Translations under genes and position numbers: made by a program
Shown: positions 24,914 to 32,684 of the stretch, piece after piece
Position numbering within the stretch: the first letter of the stretch is position 1
How the letters are laid out: every line of letters starts with the position of its first letter
Notes under the pieces: model-generated
What the model saw: only the letters and a program-made list of their open reading frames with translations
Told to the model about the DNA's origin: nothing
Databases searched by the model: none
Source of the DNA: Arthrobacter sp. 18067
Lineage (GTDB): Bacteria > Actinomycetota > Actinomycetes > Actinomycetales > Micrococcaceae
Direction of reading: 5' to 3'
Assembly (NCBI RefSeq): GCF_902706295.1
Contig: NZ_CACSJJ010000015.1
Coordinates: 83,127 to 147,126 of the forward strand
DNA: 64,000 bases

Positions 24914-25420
24914 GTGACCGACAATGCCCAACCCAGCGCCCAGCATCGAGCCGAAGCACTCAAAGAACGTGTCTACGTAACGTTCACCGGGCTGGCGGTT
25001 GTCCTTGCCTTGCAATCTCATGCGGAGACGCTCACAGCGGGGGAGGCGGCTTCGACGCTGGCCATCACGGTGGTGGGAACGCTGCTGGCGGTCTTCGTGG
25101 CCGATCTCGTCTCCCACTTGGCCGTGCACGCAAAGACCCCAACCGGGGCTGAGCTTTCGCGTATGGCGCGCACCAGCTTCGGCGCGTTTGGAGCCATCGT
25201 TCTGCCGCTGATCTTCATCGCTGTTGCTGCCGTAGGCCGATGGAGCATTGAAGCCTCATTGCGCGCGTCAACCATCGCACTGATCACCGCCTTGGTCCTG
25301 ATCGGTTATCTGGCTGTCCGCAGGGTAAAGATGGCTTGGTGGAAGAAACTCATCGCACTGGGCGCCGAGTTCCTGCTGGGCTTGGCGGTGGTGGGACTGG
25401 AACTCCTGGCGCACGGCTGA
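24914..25420 (+). CDS. four-TM membrane protein of unknown function
   Basis: 168 residues, spans at about 25-40, 47-72, 90-108, 117-135 and a C-terminal hydrophobic end (FLLGLAVVGLELLA). A charged N-terminus and VSHLAVHAKTPTGAELSRMAR loop recall membrane proteins annotated as hypothetical in Arthrobacter. It diverges from the sialidase gene across 45 bases. GTG start without a clear ribosome-binding site. Confidence 0.55.
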   Translation: MTDNAQPSAQHRAEALKERVYVTFTGLAVVLALQSHAETLTAGEAASTLAITVVGTLLAVFVADLVSHLAVHAKTPTGAELSRMARTSFGAFGAIVLPLIFIAVAAVGRWSIEASLRASTIALITALVLIGYLAVRRVKMAWWKKLIALGAEFLLGLAVVGLELLAHG

Positions 25421-25453
25421 AGGCCTGAGGACCCGAAAGCTTCACCGCCTGGC

Positions 25454-26218
25454 CTATGCCGTCTGAAAAGCCCCATCCCGGAGCAACGCCACTGCGGAAC
25501 TGCCGTCCAACTCCGCCGCGATGCTGACGTCCTCGGCGAAACCGGCGTCGATCAGTTCCCGACCGCTGGAACACCCGCGCAAAACAGCGGCCAGGCGGGG
25601 CTCTGCGGCATCGAAGGCAGACGCAGCCGACTCGGCTTCCGGAGAAAAGTTGCGACGTCCCGCAGCTGCCAGCCCGGCAATGAACGCACCGGCCCCGAGC
25701 TGATCCTCCAATGCTGGCCGCAGTGCCCCGTCGGCCCACTTTTCACCGGCCGCGATAACTGCGATCACGGCCTCGGCGGGCAACGTGGCATGAACCCAGT
25801 CCGCAGTGGCGGCGGCGTTGCGAAGCGAGACGGCCACCACCTGGCGGGCAAAGGCCGCCAATTCATGGCTGATCGCGGAACCGTTGGGGGAGGGCAGAAC
25901 CACCCGGCCCACCGTAGAAGCAGCCCGAAGGCTCGCAGGGGACAAGCTCAACCCCTCCGAACCCCTCGGACCCGCCAACGCAGCCCCGAGGTGGGCAGCG
26001 AACTCACTGGCAGCCGCGTCCCGCCACGGGTGCGGAAAAACCTGGGCCCCACGGTCCACGGCAACACTGACGCACGTGGTGAACGACAAAACATCAACCA
26101 CCACCGCAAGGTCAGCTCCGGGCACTACTGCGCGGGCGCCGTCGAGCCCCCATTCGAACCGGACCGCGTACGGAAGCTGCCGTTGTGGCGCGCCCGGTTC
26201 GCTGAGCGGACTGCTCAC
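25454..26218 (-). CDS. ComB-family phosphatase (2-phosphosulfolactate phosphatase-like)
   Basis: 254 residues. VVVDVLSFTTCVSVAVDRGA, VVLPSPNGSAISHE, VAAGEKWADG-type GEKW and LEDQLGAGAFI are the ComB motifs; these Mg-dependent phosphatases hydrolyse 2-phosphosulfolactate in coenzyme M synthesis in archaea. Bacterial homologues are widespread where coenzyme M is absent, so the true substrate is unknown. GTG start overlaps the stop of the DUF4031-HD gene (GTGA), linking the two functions. Confidence 0.82.
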   Translation of the reverse strand: MSSPLSEPGAPQRQLPYAVRFEWGLDGARAVVPGADLAVVVDVLSFTTCVSVAVDRGAQVFPHPWRDAAASEFAAHLGAALAGPRGSEGLSLSPASLRAASTVGRVVLPSPNGSAISHELAAFARQVVAVSLRNAAATADWVHATLPAEAVIAVIAAGEKWADGALRPALEDQLGAGAFIAGLAAAGRRNFSPEAESAASAFDAAEPRLAAVLRGCSSGRELIDAGFAEDVSIAAELDGSSAVALLRDGAFQTA

Positions 26219-27084
26219 GCCAGTTCGCCGGCGAGGTTACTCCGGGCGGCGTCCAGCCACAGCTCCTTGGCGCGTTCGCCGTGGAACAACGGGTCAAGGC
26301 TTAGGAGGTGACGCACGACTGCGGCGCGACCCTTCGCGAAGTCGTCGTCGCTGACGTAGGCGTAGTCTTCCCGGACGGCGGCCAGGTAGCGTGCGTAGGC
26401 CTGTTCGTCGCCGCCAAGGACGGAGAGGTCCGCGTCGCAGAGGAGAGCCCCGGCATGGTCGCCAGGCTCCGGGGAGTGGCTGGACGTGAGCCGGACAAGC
26501 CGCGCCACCTCGGCCACATCGGCAGGAGCCAAACCGGCAGCCATGAGACGGTCCTCGGCCAGCAGGGCTGAGTCTTCCTCATCCTTCCCGGCAACACCTT
26601 CATAAACGGCATCGTGGAACCACGCAGCCAAGGAGACGGTCCGCGCAGGCAGCGCCGGTTCGGTCAGGACGTCCAGTGCTTCCAGAACAGCCAGGAGATG
26701 TGTGCGGCTGTGATACTTCCTGCCGTCCTCGCCCCACCGCTCCAACAGCTCAAGCCCCAGCTCCTCATGGCCGGGGAAGATACTGTTCCAACGTTCCATC
26801 AGAGGAACTGTCAAGGATTTGCTCCGCTCCCTCGCAGGAATCCGCAGGCCGCTGGCGATGAGTTTGCGGACCAGGATCCGGGCCTCCACAGGGATTGCGC
26901 CGGCGAGCACGAGGTCGTCATAGCGGCGCTCCGGGACGTCGTAGTGGTCCCCGTCGAATGCTCGCTCCGGTACGCCGGCAGCCGCCGCGAATGCGTGGAG
27001 CTCGTCCAGCGACGTGTCCGAAACCAGGTGCGAAAATACGGTCCCGTGCGCTGGCCACAGGGGCGGATCGACGTAGATAGCCAT
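26215..27084 (-). CDS. DUF4031 - HD-domain fusion protein
   Basis: 289 residues. Residues 1-80 (AIYVDPPLWPAHGTVFSHLVSD..HYDVPERRYD) are DUF4031, a short domain of unknown role; the rest is an HD-type phosphohydrolase-like domain (YHSRTHLLAVLEAL, AAWFHDAVYEG, LLCDADLSVLGG). H..HD..D ligands are visible, so a metal-dependent hydrolase is likely. The ATG lies six bases after TACACT on the minus strand, suggesting a leaderless mRNA; the upstream open extension is rejected. Overlaps the ComB-like gene. Confidence 0.82.
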   Translation of the reverse strand: MAIYVDPPLWPAHGTVFSHLVSDTSLDELHAFAAAAGVPERAFDGDHYDVPERRYDDLVLAGAIPVEARILVRKLIASGLRIPARERSKSLTVPLMERWNSIFPGHEELGLELLERWGEDGRKYHSRTHLLAVLEALDVLTEPALPARTVSLAAWFHDAVYEGVAGKDEEDSALLAEDRLMAAGLAPADVAEVARLVRLTSSHSPEPGDHAGALLCDADLSVLGGDEQAYARYLAAVREDYAYVSDDDFAKGRAAVVRHLLSLDPLFHGERAKELWLDAARSNLAGELA

Positions 27085-27215
27085 TGCCAAAGTGTAGTCC
27101 CAGGCGATCCTTCCCAGTTGCCGGCCATCGGGACGTCTACCGCCGTGCTGCGCCCCGGAAACACGGGCTTCACTGCCCGTGCTGTCCACGGCAACTGGGA
27201 AGGAGCGTAGAAGAC

Positions 27216-28550
27216 TCAGCGTTCCGCTGGCAGGATGTTCTGGTTACCGCGGAAGACGTTGTCAGGATCGAACTCACGCTTCACCAAGGACAGCCGGCGA
27301 TAGTTCTGTTCCCCATAGGCCGCCATGATCCGGTCCTGGCCTTCGTCGCCGATGAAGTTCAGCCAGACTCCGCCTGTGGTGTGTGGGGCGATGTCCTGCC
27401 GGAACTGCTTGACCCACGCTTTGGCTTCCAGTCCGCCCTCGCGTGTTTCGGACAAACCGAATGGGTGGCTGACCCATGCCGCCCCGCGGTGCTGCAAGGG
27501 TGTCTCAGCCGCGGCGGGCCCGGAAACGGCTCCACCCCACCGGGCCACGAGTTGCTGCGAGTGGGCTCCGGGAAGCCGCTGCGCCGAATCAACCAGGACA
27601 TCCAGCGCGTCATCGCTGAGTTCGTTGTGGTAGTCGGCGCTCCAGTAGTTGTAGTGGTCCGGAGGGTCATCGATCATGCACTGGAAGTCCGAGTAACCCA
27701 TTGGGGAAACCAGATCCACGGTGGGGCCAAGGTCCCGGAACGGCTTTGCGTGCTCTTCACCGGCCTCCACATCGCCGGCGTGCAGGTAGGCCATGCCGAC
27801 GGCGAGCCTTCCCACCATGTCTTCCGGGACGAACTCTTCCGGCGGAGCGGTGAGGTAAACGAGGGCTGTTCCGACGGCGTCGGGGGCTTCCAAAGCGAGC
27901 CCCCGGAAAGCGCGCGACAAATCCGTGGCGTTCTCCCCGGGGAACAACATGAGACCCGCCATGACGGTAGGGCCAACATCGTGCAGCTGGAACGTGAGGG
28001 AGGTGGCTACGCCGAAGTTTCCGCCCCCGCCGTGGAGTGCCCAGAACAGTTCCGGATTCTCATCGCGGCTGGCGGTCACCTGTTCGCCGGAGGCGGTCAC
28101 CAGGTCAACGGAGAGGAGGTTGTCGCACGCGAAACCGCAGGATCGCTCCAGCCATCCTGAGCCGCCGCCCAACGTGAATCCGGAGACTCCGGTGGTGGAC
28201 GCGCGGCCTCCGGTGACGGCCAGGCCGTGCTGTTGCGTTGCGCGGTCGAATTCGCCCCACGTGAGTCCGGCGCCGGCTGTTGCAGTCTTCGCCTCGGGGT
28301 CTACGCTGATCGATTTCATGGGGCGGACGTCAATCACCAGGCCGTTGTCGTTGGTGGACATACCCGCAACCGAGTGTCCGCCCGAACGCACCGCAACGTC
28401 CAAATTGTGGTTGTGCGCGTAGCTGAGGGCCTCGGCAACCTCGCCGGGACCGGAACATTTTGCAATGACAGCCGGCTTGCGGTCGATCATCGCATTGAAG
28501 AGTTTACGGGCTTCGTCATAGTCCGGGTTGTCCGGACGAATCCATTCCAT
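27216..28550 (-). CDS. FAD-binding oxidoreductase, PCMH/BBE type
   Basis: 444 residues. N-terminal FAD domain with VAVRSGGHSVAG (His for 8-alpha flavin linkage), TTGVSGFTLGGGSGWLER and ALHGGGGNFGVA, and a C-terminal BBE segment (YRRLSLVKREFDPDNVFRGNQNI). The second covalent-link Cys of bicovalent BBE enzymes is not present at the GVSGFTLGG position, so one covalent bond is expected, as in 6-hydroxy-D-nicotine oxidase. Oxidises alcohols or amines with O2; substrate unknown. Start ATG follows AAAGGAACG. Confidence 0.87.
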   Translation of the reverse strand: MEWIRPDNPDYDEARKLFNAMIDRKPAVIAKCSGPGEVAEALSYAHNHNLDVAVRSGGHSVAGMSTNDNGLVIDVRPMKSISVDPEAKTATAGAGLTWGEFDRATQQHGLAVTGGRASTTGVSGFTLGGGSGWLERSCGFACDNLLSVDLVTASGEQVTASRDENPELFWALHGGGGNFGVATSLTFQLHDVGPTVMAGLMLFPGENATDLSRAFRGLALEAPDAVGTALVYLTAPPEEFVPEDMVGRLAVGMAYLHAGDVEAGEEHAKPFRDLGPTVDLVSPMGYSDFQCMIDDPPDHYNYWSADYHNELSDDALDVLVDSAQRLPGAHSQQLVARWGGAVSGPAAAETPLQHRGAAWVSHPFGLSETREGGLEAKAWVKQFRQDIAPHTTGGVWLNFIGDEGQDRIMAAYGEQNYRRLSLVKREFDPDNVFRGNQNILPAER

Positions 28551-28725
28551 GGGACGTTCCTTTGAATGTGAAACTCTCCCCCAGAACAGGGTACGACTGC
28601 GCCTTCCCGTGGACCATGGGTAGCGCAAAGAAGTACGACGGCGGCCGCACCCGTTCGCGCCTAACGCACCGTGCTTACGGACGCGCCAGGCGGGACCGGG
28701 CACGAGCGCGTGTTTCAAGTCATAT

Positions 28726-28798
28726 TTCGTATGCGGAACAATCAAGGCATCAGAACCGCAAACACGGAACTACACTCATTCCATGCCGCAAATACGAA
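28726..28798 (+). promoter_or_regulatory. repeat-rich promoter of the molybdate operon
   Basis: A -10 TACACT (28771-28776) lies six bases before the regulator ATG (leaderless). Around it are CCGCAAACACGGA (28756-28768) and CCGCAAATACGAA (28786-28798), direct repeats 30 bases apart, plus the inverse TTCGTATGCGG (28726-28736). They are probably binding sites, plausibly of the HTH-Mop protein encoded next. The rest of the 28551-28782 gap shows nothing else recognisable. Confidence 0.45.
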
Positions 28799-29193
28799 TT
28801 TCCGAGGCCGCCCGCTTCCTAGGCGTCAGCGACGACACCGTGAGGCGTTGGACGGAAAACGGAACGCTGACCGCGCAGAAGGACGGAGCAGGCCGCCTTG
28901 CAGTGGACGGGTTGGAACTGGCCACGCTGGCCAGGGATCAGTCCCACCTCCCTGACGATCCCTCGCGATCGGGAAGTTCGGCGCGGAACCGCTTCGTCGG
29001 CCTGGTCACAGGAATTACCACGGACAAGGTCATGGCCCAAGTAGAGCTTCAGTGTGGTCCGTTCCGGGTGGTGTCGCTCATGAGCAGCGAAGCCGTCCGG
29101 GAACTCGGGCTGGAGCTCGGATCAGTCGCCACCGCCGTGGTCAAGGCCACCACCGTCATTATCGAAACTCCGCAAGGAAAGAGCATCATATGA
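28783..29193 (+). CDS. HTH - molybdate-binding (Mop/TOBE) regulator
   Basis: 136 residues. MerR/excisionase-like HTH at 3-45 (IRISEAARFLGVSDDTVRRWTENG), then a single Mop/TOBE domain at about 68-134 (RNRFVGLVTGITTDKVMAQVELQCGPFRVVSLMSSEAV.. GSVATAVVKATTVIIE). Mop domains bind molybdate or tungstate as oligomers. As first gene of the modABC operon it probably senses molybdate and controls uptake. The stop overlaps the modA start (ATGA). Confidence 0.87.
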   Translation: MPQIRISEAARFLGVSDDTVRRWTENGTLTAQKDGAGRLAVDGLELATLARDQSHLPDDPSRSGSSARNRFVGLVTGITTDKVMAQVELQCGPFRVVSLMSSEAVRELGLELGSVATAVVKATTVIIETPQGKSII

Positions 29194-29996
29194 GGACCCT
29201 CCACCTGAAGAAGAGCATCGTGGCCACGTCGGTTGCGGTGGGATTGGCCGGCGCGCTCGCGGCCTGCGGCACCTCGGCCCCCTCCGCAACGCCATCGAGC
29301 ACCAGCAGCACGTCTACGTTGAGCGGGACGGTGACCGTCTTTGCGGCGGCTTCCCTCAAGGCCACCTTCACTCAACTGGCCAAGGATTTCGAAGCCAAGA
29401 ACCCCGGCACCAAGGTAACCCTGAGCTTCGCCGGCTCCTCTGACCTGGTCACGCAGATCAGCCAGGGTGCTCCTGCCGATGTCTTCGCTTCCGCTGACAC
29501 CAAAAACATGACAAAGCTGGCCGACGCCAAACTGCTGGACGGTGCCGCTACGAACTTCGCCACCAACTTCCTGGAGATCGCAGTCCCGCCCAGCAACCCG
29601 GCGTCGATCGCTTCCTTCGCAGACCTCGCCAAGCCCGGCGTCAAAGTAGTCACCTGCGCCAGCCAGGTTCCCTGCGGCGCGGCAACAGACACGGTCGAGA
29701 AGGCCGCCGGCATCACGTTGAGCCCCGTCAGCGAGGAATCCTCGGTGACCGATGTCCTCGGCAAAGTCACCTCGGGTGAGGCCGATGCCGGTCTGGTCTA
29801 CGTCACGGACGTGAAGGGCGCGGGTGGCAAGGTCAAGGGTGTGCCCTTCCCGGAGTCGGACAAGGCAGTCAATACGTATCCGATCGCCACGGTAAGCTCC
29901 AGCCAGAACAAGGAACTGGCGGCGGCCTTCATCGCCGCGGTCACCAGTGAAGCAGGCAAGAAGGTTCTGAGCGACGCCGGTTTTGGCGCGCCGTAA
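29190..29996 (+). CDS. modA: molybdate ABC transporter substrate-binding lipoprotein
   Basis: 268 residues. Lipobox LAAC (Cys26), Ser/Thr linker, then the ModA fold: TVFAAASLKATFTQLAKDFE, LSFAGSSDLVTQISQGAPADVFASAD, AGLVYVTDV, YPIATVSSS. Ser residues after AAAS and SGSS-type loops bind the oxyanion. Captures molybdate outside the membrane for ModBC. The ATG overlaps the regulator gene; upstream open frame belongs to that gene. Confidence 0.93.
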   Translation: MRTLHLKKSIVATSVAVGLAGALAACGTSAPSATPSSTSSTSTLSGTVTVFAAASLKATFTQLAKDFEAKNPGTKVTLSFAGSSDLVTQISQGAPADVFASADTKNMTKLADAKLLDGAATNFATNFLEIAVPPSNPASIASFADLAKPGVKVVTCASQVPCGAATDTVEKAAGITLSPVSEESSVTDVLGKVTSGEADAGLVYVTDVKGAGGKVKGVPFPESDKAVNTYPIATVSSSQNKELAAAFIAAVTSEAGKKVLSDAGFGAP

Positions 29997-30034
29997 CCTG
30001 GCCGCGCCACTGAACGCACAGCTGTAAGGGGAAC

Positions 30035-30847
30035 ATGAAGAGCGCCACCGGCTATCAAGGCATCCCGCGTTGGATCTATGCCATTGCAGCCGTGGGCGGA
30101 CTCCTGGTGGTTCTCCCGTTGGCAGCAATGCTTGCCAAAGTGAACTGGCCGCAGTTCATCCCGCTCGTCACGTCCGAATCCTCACTGGCCGCCCTGGGAT
30201 TGAGCTTGCGGACCTCGGCGGCCAGTACGGTCCTGTGCATTGTGCTGGGAGTTCCTTTGGCGCTGGTGCTGGCCCGCGGCGAGTTTCCCGGGCAGAGGCT
30301 CCTCCGCTCCTTCGTGCTGTTGCCGCTGGTGCTGCCACCCGTCGTCGGAGGTATCGCGCTCCTGTACACGTTTGGGCGGCAGGGCCTCCTGGGGAAGTCC
30401 CTGGAGGTAGCGGGCATCCAGATCGCGTTTTCCACCACCGCAGTGGTGTTGGCCCAAACGTTCGTGGCCTTGCCGTTCCTGGTGGTCAGCTTGGAGGGCG
30501 CCCTGCGATCGGCCGGAAACAGATTTGAGGCCGTCGCGGCGACCCTCGGGGCCCGACCCACCACCGTCCTTCGCCGCGTCACGCTTCCCCTGGTCCTGCC
30601 GGGGCTGGCGTCGGGGGCTGTGTTGTCGTTCGCGCGCAGCCTGGGGGAGTTCGGTGCGACGCTGACGTTTGCCGGAAGCCTTGAAGGCGTGACGCGCACG
30701 CTGCCGCTGGAGATTTATCTTCAACGGGAGACCGACGCCGACGCTGCGGTCGCGCTGTCCCTGGTCCTGGTGGCTGTCGCGGTGGCCGTGGTGGGGCTCA
30801 GTTATGGTCGCCGGCGCAGCAGCACGCCTTCGGAGGTCCAAGCATGA
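30035..30847 (+). CDS. modB: molybdate ABC transporter permease
   Basis: 270 residues, five to six spans, with the EAA loop (EAVAATLGARPTTVLRRVTLPLVLPGLASGAVLSFARSLGEFGAT split by the coupling helix) that contacts the ATPase; SLGEFGAT is typical for ModB/CysT permeases. AAGGGGAAC precedes the ATG. Its end overlaps the modC start. Confidence 0.93.
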   Translation: MKSATGYQGIPRWIYAIAAVGGLLVVLPLAAMLAKVNWPQFIPLVTSESSLAALGLSLRTSAASTVLCIVLGVPLALVLARGEFPGQRLLRSFVLLPLVLPPVVGGIALLYTFGRQGLLGKSLEVAGIQIAFSTTAVVLAQTFVALPFLVVSLEGALRSAGNRFEAVAATLGARPTTVLRRVTLPLVLPGLASGAVLSFARSLGEFGATLTFAGSLEGVTRTLPLEIYLQRETDADAAVALSLVLVAVAVAVVGLSYGRRRSSTPSEVQA

Positions 30848-31911
30848 GCTTCGAACTGCAAGCCAGCCTCCGCGCCAGGAACTTCGATATGTCCCTCAGC
30901 CTCGGCGATGGCGAAACCGTGGCCATCCTCGGTCCCAACGGCGCTGGCAAGTCCACTCTGCTGGGGGTGATCTCGGGACTGCTGCGCCCGGACTCCGGTG
31001 CGGCGAACATCGGTGGCCGCCACCTCTTCAACCTCGACGCCGGTACTCGCCATTGGAGCCCGCCCCACCTGCGGGGGACGGCGCTGCTGGCCCAGGAGGC
31101 GCTGCTGTTTCCGCACCTGAACGCCCTTGACAACGTGGCGTTCGGTCCGCGGAGTGCCGGTGCTTCCAAAACGGCGGCACGGGAATCCGCAAAGCTATGG
31201 CTGGCGGAGGTTGATGCCGCGAACTTGGCCAACCGAAAACCCGCGCAACTGTCCGGCGGGCAGGCTCAACGTGTGGCAGTGGCCCGCGCTTTGGCCGCCG
31301 AGCCCGAGCTCCTCCTTCTCGATGAGCCCATGGCCGCCCTCGACATCCATGCGGCACCGTTGCTTCGCCGCGTGCTCAAACGCGTCTTGAAGGATCGGAA
31401 GGCCATCATCGTCACCCACGATGTCCTGGATGCCTACATGCTGGCCGACCGCGTCATCGTCGTGGAAAAGGGCCGCATCGCCGAGGAAGGCCCCACCCGT
31501 CAGGTCCTTGAACGGCCCAGGAGCCACTTCGCCGCCGGACTTGCGGGGCTGAACCTCGTCACCGGCACCATCTCCGAGGAGGGAATCACGACGCCGGATG
31601 GCCGGGTTTTCGCCGGCCAGCACGATCCCGGCTGGCCACCCCTGCCCGGACAGGCAGGCGTTGCCGCGTTCCCGCCGTCGAGCGTTTCCGTCTTCCTGGG
31701 CGATGTCCACGGCAGCCCCCGCAATTCCTTTGCCGTCACCATCACGGACCTTGAGCCGCATGGGGACCAGATCCGGGTCCGTGCCGGAGGGCCGTCCCAA
31801 GCCCTGTCCGCCGACATCACCCCCGCGGCATCCGCCGACCTGGGACTTGTCCCGGGCATGGAGGTGCGATTCGTGGTCAAATCAGCGCTGGTATCGGTCT
31901 ATCCGGCCTGA
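30844..31911 (+). CDS. modC: molybdate ABC transporter ATPase
   Basis: 355 residues. Walker A GPNGAGKST, Q-loop LLAQEALLFPHL, signature LSGGQAQRVAVARAL, Walker B LLLLDEPMAALD and switch TVTHD-type IIVTHD; the C-terminal 120 residues (from about 235) form a Mop/TOBE-like domain, usual for ModC. Couples ATP hydrolysis to molybdate import. Last gene of the operon, convergent with the flavin-oxidase gene. Confidence 0.93.
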   Translation: MSFELQASLRARNFDMSLSLGDGETVAILGPNGAGKSTLLGVISGLLRPDSGAANIGGRHLFNLDAGTRHWSPPHLRGTALLAQEALLFPHLNALDNVAFGPRSAGASKTAARESAKLWLAEVDAANLANRKPAQLSGGQAQRVAVARALAAEPELLLLDEPMAALDIHAAPLLRRVLKRVLKDRKAIIVTHDVLDAYMLADRVIVVEKGRIAEEGPTRQVLERPRSHFAAGLAGLNLVTGTISEEGITTPDGRVFAGQHDPGWPPLPGQAGVAAFPPSSVSVFLGDVHGSPRNSFAVTITDLEPHGDQIRVRAGGPSQALSADITPAASADLGLVPGMEVRFVVKSALVSVYPA

Positions 31912-31917
31912 GCCGGT

Positions 31918-32535
31918 CTACTCCCGATACATCTTCTCCGCGTAGGACGGTCCGTAATAGGTCTCCAGCTCTTCCAGCGGAGTTTCTGGCTGCGTGTAGG
32001 CCTGTGAAAGCACCGCGATGCTCGGCAGGCCGCCCGTCTCCCAGGTCTCGGGTTGCCAGAGTCCGCTGCGCATGAAGGCCTTGCCGCAGTGCGTGAACAC
32101 TTCCTCCACTGCGACAACGACGGCGGCGCGGGGCCGGTGGCCCTTGACCACCATCAGGTCGAAGAAGTCGGCGTCGCGGACAATTTGCGCGGTCCCGTTG
32201 ATCCGCAGGGTATCCGTGCGGCCCGGAACCACGGAGAGGATGCCTACGTTGGGGTTCTCCAGGATGTTGTGGAAGCCGAACGCGAGCTTGTTGCCAGGGC
32301 GTTCCGGGATGGCGATGGTGTGGTCATCCAGAGCCAGGATGAAACCGGCCGGGTCACCCTTAGGTGAGGCGTCAACGCTACCCTGCGCGTCCGTCGTCGA
32401 GATCACGCAGAAGGGGCTGGCGGCCAGCCATTGCCTGTCGAAATCGCTGAGCGAGGTTCGCACCTTCCGGCGCACGCGCTCAAGCGGCAGTCCGATCAGT
32501 TCTTCGAGTTCGTCAGCACTTGAAATGGCGTCCAT
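31918..32535 (-). CDS. pyridoxamine 5'-phosphate oxidase-like flavoprotein (MSMEG_1061 type)
   Basis: 205 residues. The split-barrel FMN domain shows PFCVISTTDAQGSVDASPKGDPAGFI, TIAIPERPGNKLAFGFHNILENPNVGIL, DTLRINGTAQI and a C-terminal CGKAFMRSGLW. This is the MSMEG_1061 subfamily, in which the KC-KA(F/L)-RS-LW segment is conserved. Probably an FMN- or F420-dependent reductase; true substrate unknown. Diverges from clpB. Confidence 0.82.
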   Translation of the reverse strand: MDAISSADELEELIGLPLERVRRKVRTSLSDFDRQWLAASPFCVISTTDAQGSVDASPKGDPAGFILALDDHTIAIPERPGNKLAFGFHNILENPNVGILSVVPGRTDTLRINGTAQIVRDADFFDLMVVKGHRPRAAVVVAVEEVFTHCGKAFMRSGLWQPETWETGGLPSIAVLSQAYTQPETPLEELETYYGPSYAEKMYRE

Positions 32536-32619
32536 GCCCCCAGCCTAAGCTGCGTGCCAAGCCGGCGACTCTGGACACCGGTTTCGCCGTGGGCAAACAT
32601 GGACACAATGGGCCAAAAA

Positions 32620-32650
32620 TCAAAGTTGAGCGTAGTAGACTCAACTTTGA
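32620..32650 (+). promoter_or_regulatory. HspR-type (HAIR) operator upstream of clpB
   Basis: Perfect 11-bp inverted repeat TCAAAGTTGAG-N9-CTCAACTTTGA, 34 bases before the clpB start. It contains the TTGAG...CTCAA halves of the HspR-associated inverted repeat (CTTGAGT-N7-ACTCAAG). A TAGACT -10-like box (32636-32641) lies within it, so a bound repressor would block the promoter. Confidence 0.75.
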
Positions 32651-32684
32651 AAGTATTGGTTCCACTCCAGAAAGGGAGCACTCT

